Origin: an uncultured Lachnospiraceae bacterium
GTDB lineage: Bacteria; Bacillota; Clostridia; Lachnospirales; Lachnospiraceae
Direction: 5' to 3'
NCBI GenBank assembly: GCA_910579645.1
Contig: CAJTVK010000037.1
Coordinates: 1 to 32,706, forward strand
Length of the DNA stretch: 32,706 nt
A program made the translations under genes and the position numbers. This document shows, piece after piece, positions 24,358 to 31,198 of the stretch. Position 1 is the stretch's first letter. Each line of letters begins with the position of its first letter. The notes beneath the pieces were generated by a model. It saw only the letters and a program-made list of their open reading frames with translations. It was not told where the DNA came from and made no database searches.

Positions 24358-25381
24358 TTATCAAGGCGAAGTAAGGAAACGAAGGCAAAATCTTCTGATT
24401 GTAGAAGGGCATCATGAAAAAAATAAGTTATTCTGGCTGATTTCTATGTGCTTTCCTGAAATCAATATCAGTATGGACGAAATCTGGATATATGGAACAA
24501 ATATCTATCAATTATATGATGATATTGTAAAAGAGTATGGGGAAGAGTGGGCAAAGGAAAATGAAGATATTGATCTGCCTTTTGTGATTAGTAAGAAACA
24601 ATGCTCGGGTAAGCATCGGTATAAAAAAGATTTCATAAATATAGTTTTAGTATTTGATTATGAGAGACATGATTCAAATTTTTCAGAAGAAAAGATTTTA
24701 GAAATGCAAAGATGTTTTGCTGATGCTGCCGATATGGGAAGGCTGTATGTTAATTATCCTATGATAGAGTCATATCAGCATTTGTGTCAATTACCGGATG
24801 ATGATTTTGCTGAACGGAAGATTCCGGTATCATTGCAGCCAGGTAAGAAATATAAAGCATTAGTAGAACAAGAAACCATACTTGGTTCAATGATTGAATT
24901 TCCACACAGAATAGATGATTTGCTTGAAAAACATTTTGGAGTAAGTGATGTTGAAAAAAGGAAAAAATGTAGTAATGATATTTTAGAAATTTCTTCCGTA
25001 ATTAGTATGGAAAATATGATTGATAATGCTTTGCAAGGGGTGGTTGCAGACCATATTTTACCGACAGTAAAATATCAGTTAGTGGATTGGATTAATAAAC
25101 AAGGATATGTACATTCAAATCAAACATATAAGGATTTTATAAGAGATATATTTAAGCAGGTTATATATCATAATATTTGCAAAGCTAATAGAATTCAGTA
25201 CGGACAATATCAGATTCCGGAGAATAGATATAAAGAATATTTTGAAAGATTGGATTTAACTGAGATTTTGAAAGTGCAAAATTTTGTCAGCAGAGATGAT
25301 GCCATGGGGTTTATTTGGGTACTAAATACTTGCATTTATTTTGTTGCAGAATATAATTTTAGGTTAGTCATGAACGAATAG
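24350..25381 (+). CDS. TOPRIM-like putative nuclease partner of the AAA15 ATPase
   Basis: ATG 24350 overlaps the stop of the ATPase gene and gives 343 residues. The N-terminal region resembles a TOPRIM fold: RRQNLLIVEGHHEKN supplies the first acidic residue (E19), INIVLVFDYERHD an acidic D103/E105 pair, and NYPMIESYQHL a further conserved-looking glutamate (E140). The C-terminal half is helical without a motif I recognise. It is longer than RloB proteins and does not show clear DUF4435 (AriB) wording, so it may belong to another subfamily. In coupled systems the ATPase holds or controls such a nuclease until phage infection. Low G+C like its partner. TOPRIM assignment moderate; defence role inferred. 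Confidence 0.7.
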   Translation: MNNYQGEVRKRRQNLLIVEGHHEKNKLFWLISMCFPEINISMDEIWIYGTNIYQLYDDIVKEYGEEWAKENEDIDLPFVISKKQCSGKHRYKKDFINIVLVFDYERHDSNFSEEKILEMQRCFADAADMGRLYVNYPMIESYQHLCQLPDDDFAERKIPVSLQPGKKYKALVEQETILGSMIEFPHRIDDLLEKHFGVSDVEKRKKCSNDILEISSVISMENMIDNALQGVVADHILPTVKYQLVDWINKQGYVHSNQTYKDFIRDIFKQVIYHNICKANRIQYGQYQIPENRYKEYFERLDLTEILKVQNFVSRDDAMGFIWVLNTCIYFVAEYNFRLVMNE

Positions 25382-25414
25382 ATATGGTGAACCATGAGTG
25401 GTTAGGAGCTAAGC

Positions 25415-27028
25415 ATGCGAGTTATTGTAGGAAATCATAGAAGCAATCTGACAGACGGTCAGGCTGATGAGATTATATCGAACTATAAAATGACCGCTTT
25501 CTGCATTCCCTTGCAAGTGGAGGAAGGGGTTCTGTTATGCCACACTGCCACAGGGGAATTGGTATTGCTTGATAGGGAAGAATATCGGGAGATTCGTTCC
25601 GGCAATCCTTTGAAAGGCGCATGGGCAGAATTTTTGGCGGAGCATCTGTTTTTGCCGGATAAAGAGACGGATGAGCATGGGAAGGTAGACGGTGAACGCA
25701 CGGAATCGCGGAATGCAGCCGAAAGCCAAGAGAGGATTACATCGTTTACCATTCTGCCGACTACCTGCTGCAATGCCAGATGTTTTTACTGTTACGAAAA
25801 GGACATTGTCCCAAAAAACATGACGCTTAAGACGGCAGAAGAGGTGGCGGTATTTATTGCCCGAAGCTGCGGCGGCCAGAAAGTCCATCTCTCTTGGTTT
25901 GGAGGGGAGCCTACAATAGCCGTCCCGGTCATTACGCGGATATGCCGGCGGCTTCAGGAGCAAAAGATAACGTACAATTCCAGTATGATTAGCAATGGCC
26001 TGCTTTTGGATGAGCCTATGGTTAAGACGGCAAAGGATTGCTGGAGGCTTCGCCGCATTCAGATTACGATTGACGGAACGGAGCCGGTTTATAATGCCGT
26101 TAAAAATTATAAGGACAGTTTGAACAGTCCGTTTCAGACAGTGCTTTCCAATATAAATTATTTATTGAAGCAGGAAGTATATGTTTCCGTACGGATTAAC
26201 CTAGGGCTTCATAATGATAAAGATGTTTCGGAACTTATTCGGGAGATGACGGAGCGTTTTCGGGGCAGTCGATTTATTTCGTTATATGTTCATGAGATTG
26301 ACAACTATTATGATGCGCCGGAATATGTGAAGCTGACAGAACTGGCAACCGATTTTAATTTAAAATTGATAAATGAAAATATGCGCTCCGCGTTTGACCT
26401 GCCCTCCATCCGGTTCAGAAGCTGCATGGCAGATTCCGAATCGTCGCTGCTGATCAATCCGGACGGTCAGCTTGGAAAATGCGAGCATTATTCTTATGAA
26501 AAATTATGCGGGTCCATTCACAGCCCTTGGCGGGATTGGGCTATGATTAAGGAATGGCAGGAGCCGATTCGGTTTCCGCAATGCAGAAGCTGTCCGTTTT
26601 ATGCATCCTGCCTGCCGTTAAAGTGGTGTAACGGCGGGAATTTTATATGCAATGATGTCATAGTTGACAACAAAGTCCGTATCACCGAGAATACAATGCA
26701 TCGTCTGTACGGAAAGTGGAAAAGGGAGCGATATAGCATCAGAAATGAATTCTGTTTTCTTCTGAACTATGGTTTAAAGGTGACGCAGGACGAAGACGGC
26801 ATAAGGGCTGTCTTTTTCAGGGACAGTCAGGCAGAACCGGTCAGGACGGTTTCCGTTAACTGCACGGGGAGGGATATACTTTTGTTTTTGCAGGAAAAAC
26901 ATACATTTCGGGACATTGCCGATATGCTGCATGGGAAATATGATGCGGCGGAATTTTGCATGGAAGATGATATTGAGGAATGTTTGGCTTTTCTTCTTCA
27001 CGCAGGTCTGTGCAGGACATCAATTTAA
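25415..27028 (+). CDS. Radical SAM/SPASM enzyme with PqqD-like C-terminal domain
   Basis: ATG 25415 lies 7 bases after AGGAG; 537 residues. An N-terminal ~105-residue domain precedes the radical SAM core, whose [4Fe-4S] motif is C119-x3-C123-x2-C126 (CNARCFYC), with LSWFGGEPT and ITIDGT following. The SPASM region shows C337-x13-G-x4-C356, C365, and C390-x2-C393-x5-C399-x5-C405, plus C412, enough ligands for two auxiliary clusters as in peptide-modifying enzymes. Residues about 448-534 (TGRDILLFLQEKHTFRDIADMLHGKYDAAE ... LAFLLHAGLC) resemble PqqD, a RiPP leader-recognition fold. No small precursor gene is beside it; the closest Cys-rich candidate is the tail of the Hsp70-like protein. Family secure, substrate unknown. 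Confidence 0.9.
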   Translation: MRVIVGNHRSNLTDGQADEIISNYKMTAFCIPLQVEEGVLLCHTATGELVLLDREEYREIRSGNPLKGAWAEFLAEHLFLPDKETDEHGKVDGERTESRNAAESQERITSFTILPTTCCNARCFYCYEKDIVPKNMTLKTAEEVAVFIARSCGGQKVHLSWFGGEPTIAVPVITRICRRLQEQKITYNSSMISNGLLLDEPMVKTAKDCWRLRRIQITIDGTEPVYNAVKNYKDSLNSPFQTVLSNINYLLKQEVYVSVRINLGLHNDKDVSELIREMTERFRGSRFISLYVHEIDNYYDAPEYVKLTELATDFNLKLINENMRSAFDLPSIRFRSCMADSESSLLINPDGQLGKCEHYSYEKLCGSIHSPWRDWAMIKEWQEPIRFPQCRSCPFYASCLPLKWCNGGNFICNDVIVDNKVRITENTMHRLYGKWKRERYSIRNEFCFLLNYGLKVTQDEDGIRAVFFRDSQAEPVRTVSVNCTGRDILLFLQEKHTFRDIADMLHGKYDAAEFCMEDDIEECLAFLLHAGLCRTSI

Positions 27029-27387
27029 AGGCACACTCTAAAGTTATCAGAATCCGTTTCCGATATATAAAGTACGGAGGCAGGGTATCTTGGCCGGGTA
27101 CCGTGTATCCGAATCTTATATCGTTTAACCATGGATGGTGTTTACAGGCACGGCGGAGCGGTGCGGCAGACATCATCTTTTTTGTTGTTATCATTCCGAT
27201 ACGGTTTTGCACGGATTGTCAGGGAACCGGCATTTGAGGTCTGCGTCAGCGCAGATTCTCTAAAGACGGATGCAGACTGTCCGGAGACGGATGCGGACCG
27301 TGCGGGAAAGCGGGCAGGATGGCCGCAGGTTCATGGACTCATGAGGATGAACCGGACAAAAGCGGTTAAAGATGGAAAGGAGTTTAT
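27029..27387. other. Gene-free stretch with a short 21-bp tandem repeat
   Basis: No open reading frame here has a credible ribosome binding site. Two near-identical 21-base units lie at 27264-27284 and 27285-27305 (AGACGGATGCAGACTGTCCGG and a copy with three changes). A TAAA-N16-TCCGATAT sequence at 27039-27066 loosely resembles a flagellar sigma-28 promoter. No terminator for the radical SAM gene is evident. Confidence 0.4.
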
Positions 27388-28503
27388 ATGCGGATCAGTT
27401 CTTCGGATATGCGGATGGAATCGGCAAGAAGCTATCATTCCTTTATGGCAAGCCATGCCAGCGTAACTGTGATGGTGGGCACGAACGGGCTTTTATCCGA
27501 TCCGGAAAGAGAGGGAAACCCGGAAAATAATATTCTTGTCGGGGAAGAGTTAAAGCAAAAATATGATGCGGAGCAGACTTTCGAGGAGAAGAAAAAAGCT
27601 TTGGAAGAGAAGCTGAATGAGATGAGTTCCAATTCCAAGGTAGGAAGGCTGAAGAAAATTAAGAGTAAAAGAGATCCGCTCAGCAGGGTGAGGGAAAGCT
27701 GCATGCAATATTTGGTGTCGCTGTTCTTGGGAGAGCAGGAAAAAGGGAAATTTGCCCTGAATTATGCAGCCTTGCAGCCGGTGAACAGCCAGAAGCTGCT
27801 GGAGACGGTTTATTATCAGCGGGAAACGTATTATGAAGAGAGTGAAAATACCTTTTTCTCTGCCGCAGGCACGGTGCGGACGGCAGACGGAAGGGAAATA
27901 CCGATTCATATGAAGGTGGAGATGAGCAGGAGTTTTTCGGCATATTATCAGGAAAACTATGCACATGTGCAGGAAAGGATGCGGGATCCGCTTGTCATTA
28001 ATCTGGAAGATAATATAGCGGAGCTTTCGGAACAGACGTTTTTCTTCGATATTGACGGGGACGGAAAAAAAGAGGAAATCTCCCGGTTGGGAAAAGGCAG
28101 CGGATATTTGGCCTTGGATAAAAACGGGGACGGCATTATCAATGACGGCAGTGAGCTTTTCGGCACAAAATCCGGCGACGGGTTTGCGGATTTGGCGGCT
28201 TATGATTCGGACGGCAACGGATGGATTGACGAAGACGATGAAATCTGGGAGAAGCTTCTGATTTGGACAAGGGACGAGGACGGAGAGGAAGTTTGTTACA
28301 AGCTGTCGGAGAAGGGAGTGGGAGCCATATGCCTGGGGAATGCAGGCACGGACTTCTCCCTGAACGGAACGGACAATACAGTGAACGGACGGATACGGAA
28401 AACAGGGATTTTCTTATATGAAAACGGCATGGCAGGCACTGTTCAGCATGTGGATGTGACCGAACACGGAAAAGCGGAAACACATTTTGAGGCAGTGAGC
28501 TGA
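27388..28503 (+). CDS. EF-hand-like Ca-binding repeat protein of unknown function
   Basis: ATG 27388 lies 6 bases after AGGAG; 371 residues. There is no signal peptide or membrane segment. The N-terminal 215 residues are charged and helical (a coiled-coil-like QTFEEKKKALEEKLNEM). Residues about 215-290 hold acidic Ca-binding loops: FDIDGDGKKEEI, LDKNGDGIINDGSELFG, and YDSDGNGWIDEDDEIWEKLLIW. This D-x-[DN]-x-[DN]-G series is EF-hand/dockerin-like and is shared with many large bacterial exoproteins. The start MRISSSDMRMESARSY is reminiscent of cytoplasmic or flagellum-linked proteins, but I cannot place it. Its TGA stop lies inside the first unit of a 67-bp tandem repeat. Confidence 0.82.
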   Translation: MRISSSDMRMESARSYHSFMASHASVTVMVGTNGLLSDPEREGNPENNILVGEELKQKYDAEQTFEEKKKALEEKLNEMSSNSKVGRLKKIKSKRDPLSRVRESCMQYLVSLFLGEQEKGKFALNYAALQPVNSQKLLETVYYQRETYYEESENTFFSAAGTVRTADGREIPIHMKVEMSRSFSAYYQENYAHVQERMRDPLVINLEDNIAELSEQTFFFDIDGDGKKEEISRLGKGSGYLALDKNGDGIINDGSELFGTKSGDGFADLAAYDSDGNGWIDEDDEIWEKLLIWTRDEDGEEVCYKLSEKGVGAICLGNAGTDFSLNGTDNTVNGRIRKTGIFLYENGMAGTVQHVDVTEHGKAETHFEAVS

Positions 28504-28690
28504 CGCAGTACGGGAAAACAGCGGGAGCCAAGCACAGCGCGTAGAAGGTATGGGTGTTGCATATGGCTGACGCGAAACCGAAAAACAGCGGGAGTCAAGC
28601 ACGGCGCCCAGAAGGTATGGGTGTTGCGTATGGCTGACGCGAAACCGAAAAACAGCGGGAGTCAGGTACAGTGCGCAGGAGGCATTAGGC
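28501..28690. repeat. 67-bp tandem repeat array, about 2.8 copies
   Basis: Units begin with TGACGC at 28501, 28568 and 28635, a constant 67-base period. Units share ACAGCGGGAG, GAAGGTATGGGTGTTGC and TATGGC blocks. Units 1 and 2 are nearly full length; unit 3 decays after about 45 bases. It fills most of the 350-base gap before spoIID together with the promoter at 28748. Confidence 0.9.
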
Positions 28691-28747
28691 ACTGTGGACG
28701 GCGGATGCGGTACCGGAATGGGGGGAGCAAATATTATAGGATAAGTG

Positions 28748-28777
28748 GCATAGTAAGGATGCATGGCCGCATACATT
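28748..28777 (+). promoter_or_regulatory. Sigma-E-type promoter of spoIID
   Basis: GCATAGT (28748-28754), a 15-base spacer and CATACATT (28770-28777) match the mother-cell sigma-E consensus (KMATATT, N14-15, CATACAHT) at all -10 positions and six of seven -35 positions. spoIID is a sigma-E target in B. subtilis. Confidence 0.6.
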
Positions 28778-28853
28778 AGAGTGTGCCTGGAATTTCTTCC
28801 GGATAGCGGAGGAAGGACGGATTTTCAGGCATGGCTGGGTATGGGGGTGCTGC

Positions 28854-29876
28854 ATGGGCAATAAAGAAATCATAAAAAACGTCTTAAAGAAAAGAAGAGT
28901 CGTACCGGGTCCCGATTATCGGGATTTTGGTGCGATTCTTCTGTTTATTTTGCTTGTTCCGTATATTGTGTCTTTTTTCTTCGGGAATGCAGGGCAGAGG
29001 ATAAACGGGGAGGGGCAGGAGGCGGAAGCCGGCGCCGCGTTGGCGGAGGCAGAGATGTTTCAGGAGGATCTGAAGAAAACGGAATATATTGTATATAATA
29101 AAACCGCAGTGGGGACGGAGATGATTCCTTTGGAAACTTATTTGGTCAGCCGTCTGCCTGTCACTATCGACATGGGATATGAAATGGAGGCTCTGAAAGC
29201 ACAGGCGGTGGTGCTGCGCACGGAACTGATGAAACAGGCGGAGGGTGAGGGGAAATGTATTTATGTGGAAAGCGGCGTGGTAAATGCGGATGCGGAAGAG
29301 TATGAACGTAGCAAGCAGGCGGTAGGCAGCACCAAGGGGATGTTTTTGGTATATGAGAATGAGATCATTACGGCTCCTTACTTTGCCGTAAGCGCAGGTG
29401 CAACCAGAAACGGGAATGAGGTGTTTGGCAGTGATGAGTATAATTATCTGAAATCCGTCATGTGTGAAAGGGATTTTACTTCGGAGCATTATGCGGGCAG
29501 TCTGCGGATGAGCAGGCATACTTTTTGGAAGCGGTTGGGGGAGTTTATGGAAAACATGCCGTATGAAGAAGCCGGGGACGTGGAAAGCAGGCTCCTTCTG
29601 GAGCGGGACCGGGCAGGGTATGTGACGGAAGTGTCGGTGAAAGGGGAACATATATCGGGAGAAGTATTCCGGGATGCGTTTGGGTTGAATTCCTCCTGTT
29701 TTGAAATAGAAGAGGAAGGGGACACGGTGGTTATCAGGACGAAAGGAACCGGGCACGGATTGGGGCTGTGCCAATACGGAGCCAATGAAGCGGCAAAAAA
29801 AGGGAGTGACTATATAGATATTTTAAATTATTTCTTTTCCGATACCGTAATAGAAAAAATCGGAGAATCCAAGTGA
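28854..29876 (+). CDS. spoIID: Stage II sporulation protein D (lytic transglycosylase)
   Basis: SpoIID cuts peptidoglycan glycan strands during engulfment, from the mother-cell membrane, in a complex with SpoIIM and SpoIIP. The 340-residue protein has an N-terminal membrane anchor (FGAILLFILLVPYIVSFFFG, about residues 24-44). The SpoIID/LytB domain follows: IPLETYLVSRLPVTIDMGYEMEALKAQAVVLRTEL contains the conserved Glu of EALKAQAV, VSAGATRNGNEVFG and SVMCERDF follow, and GTGHGLGLCQYGANEAAKKG closes it. The ATG is preceded by GGGGGTG. It has a sigma-E-like promoter and lies next to a spoIIQ-like gene, as in many Clostridia. Confidence 0.93.
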   Translation: MGNKEIIKNVLKKRRVVPGPDYRDFGAILLFILLVPYIVSFFFGNAGQRINGEGQEAEAGAALAEAEMFQEDLKKTEYIVYNKTAVGTEMIPLETYLVSRLPVTIDMGYEMEALKAQAVVLRTELMKQAEGEGKCIYVESGVVNADAEEYERSKQAVGSTKGMFLVYENEIITAPYFAVSAGATRNGNEVFGSDEYNYLKSVMCERDFTSEHYAGSLRMSRHTFWKRLGEFMENMPYEEAGDVESRLLLERDRAGYVTEVSVKGEHISGEVFRDAFGLNSSCFEIEEEGDTVVIRTKGTGHGLGLCQYGANEAAKKGSDYIDILNYFFSDTVIEKIGESK

Positions 29877-29881
29877 AAACT

Positions 29882-29910
29882 GAATAAAGAAACGCAAACA
29901 GGCAAAACTA
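29882..29910 (+). promoter_or_regulatory. Candidate sigma-F promoter of the spoIIQ-like gene
   Basis: GGCAAAACTA (29901-29910) fits the forespore sigma-F -10 pattern GGNRANANTW throughout. GAATA (29882-29886) sits 14 bases upstream and matches GYWTA at four of five positions. The spacer is about one base short. Confidence 0.45.
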
Positions 29911-29964
29911 TCGGTGAAGAATTAAAAATAAGGACCTGACATAAATCGGATAGGAGGAATCGAA

Positions 29965-30942
29965 ATGAGAAGAAGAAGCAGGGCAGGGGCCAGAAAAGAG
30001 AAAATCATCATGGCTCTTTCATCGGTATTTGTGCTGGCGGCGTTGACGGCCACAGGGCTGATGATCAGGGGAAAGAATGAAGATAAAAGCGACGGATATG
30101 TGGTGGATTTCAGTTCCATTGAGAACAACGGAACGGAACTGTCACAGGGAAATCCGGAAAACAGCCAGGAAATAGCGGGAGTTCAGCAGAAGGACGTGAA
30201 AGGCATCATGGACGACGCGGTGACCTCGGACGATTTGGACTATGACCCTTATTTTCAGGAAGCGGATTCTCTGAGCGTGGAAAATGAAACCGAAGAGACG
30301 GAGAACAAAGAGGACTCCGGAGACGGCGGCAAGGCAGAGGCAGGAAAAGAGAAAGGCAAAGAAAAGGATAAGGAAAAGAATGAAAAAGGCCAGGAGGGCA
30401 TGATAGACGAGTCCAAGGACAAGGCAGCCGCGGAAGAGGAAAGCATGCTGGAAGAGGTGGCAGCCATGGAAGAAATGGAAGATACCATGGCAATTGCCAC
30501 ATCAACTTCCATTCAGCCGGCATTGACATTCAGTGACGGAGATACGTTGGCATGGCCCATAGTGGGGAATGTGCTGATTAATTACAGCATGGACAAGACT
30601 GTTTATTTCCCTACTTTGGAGCAATACAAATATAATCCTGCCATCATCATCGCGGCGGTGGAAGGGGAAGTGATTACGGCAGCGGCAAACGGAAAGGTGC
30701 GCAGCGTGGCGAAGGATCCGGAACTGGGGAACGTAATCATAATGGAGTTGGGAAACGGGTATGAACTGACTTATGGACAGCTGAAGGATATTACGGTGTC
30801 GGAAGGCGGTTTTGTAAATCGGGGTGAAATTATCGGCAGTGTGGCTGCACCTACCAAATATTATTCGGTGGAAGGCTGCAACGTATATTTTAAGCTGACA
30901 AAGGACGGAGTCCCGGTAGACCCTATGACCAAATTGAATTGA
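29965..30942 (+). CDS. spoIIQ: SpoIIQ-like protein with a degenerate LytM/M23 domain
   Basis: SpoIIQ sits in the forespore membrane and binds SpoIIIAH across the septum to drive engulfment and form a channel. The 325-residue product (ATG after AGGAGG) has an N-terminal anchor (IMALSSVFVLAALTATGLMI, about 15-34). A very acidic, Lys/Glu-rich linker (about 85-180) and a LytM/M23-like domain (about 195-325: LAWPIVGNVLINYSMDKTVYFPTLEQYKYNPAI ... AAANGKVRSV ... GNVIIMELGNGYELTYGQL) follow. The metal-binding His/Asp of active M23 enzymes are all replaced (KYNPAI, YGQL, CNVYFKL), as in B. subtilis SpoIIQ, so it should be structural. Adjacency to spoIID supports the name. Confidence 0.85.
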   Translation: MRRRSRAGARKEKIIMALSSVFVLAALTATGLMIRGKNEDKSDGYVVDFSSIENNGTELSQGNPENSQEIAGVQQKDVKGIMDDAVTSDDLDYDPYFQEADSLSVENETEETENKEDSGDGGKAEAGKEKGKEKDKEKNEKGQEGMIDESKDKAAAEEESMLEEVAAMEEMEDTMAIATSTSIQPALTFSDGDTLAWPIVGNVLINYSMDKTVYFPTLEQYKYNPAIIIAAVEGEVITAAANGKVRSVAKDPELGNVIIMELGNGYELTYGQLKDITVSEGGFVNRGEIIGSVAAPTKYYSVEGCNVYFKLTKDGVPVDPMTKLN

Positions 30943-31008
30943 TGCGGACAATATTTGGCTGAAAGAAAGGAAAGTTGTGCTTTGTCTGATTTGCATCAGA
31001 GCGTGTCT

Positions 31009-31014
31009 TATAAT
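31009..31014 (+). promoter_or_regulatory. Candidate -10 box upstream of the amidohydrolase
   Basis: A TATAAT is present, with only a weak -35 (TCTGAT at 30985-30990, 18-base spacer). No other good promoter is seen in 30943-31198. Confidence 0.3.
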
Positions 31015-31125
31015 TCCGGGTGAAGATTTCCGGGCAGCGTTTATGTGATGCCGTAGGGATTTTCGCAGGGAGAGTTTTCGGATACGGGTGCGGATCATAC
31101 AAGGCATGGCTTTCATTTTATGACG

Positions 31126-31179
31126 GAAAGTATTCTGTCAGGGGAAAGTTTTCTGTCAGGAAAAAGTATTTTGCCGGGG
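31126..31179 (+). repeat. Three imperfect 18-bp tandem repeats
   Basis: Units at 31126-31143, 31144-31161 and 31162-31179 follow the pattern RAAAGTWTTYTGYCRGGR. Units 1 and 2 differ at two positions; unit 3 has diverged. They end at the ribosome binding site (AAAGGAG, 31181-31187) of the amidohydrolase gene. Confidence 0.7.
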
Positions 31180-31198
31180 GAAAGGAGAATAGAGAGAT

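Noticed and set aside
27131..27466. A 111-codon frame after the radical SAM gene as a RiPP precursor
   Set aside because: No ribosome binding site, overlaps the start of the next gene, and has too few clustered cysteines and no leader/core layout.
28501..28690. CRISPR array
   Set aside because: The 67-base units are contiguous with no variable spacers, and there are no cas genes.
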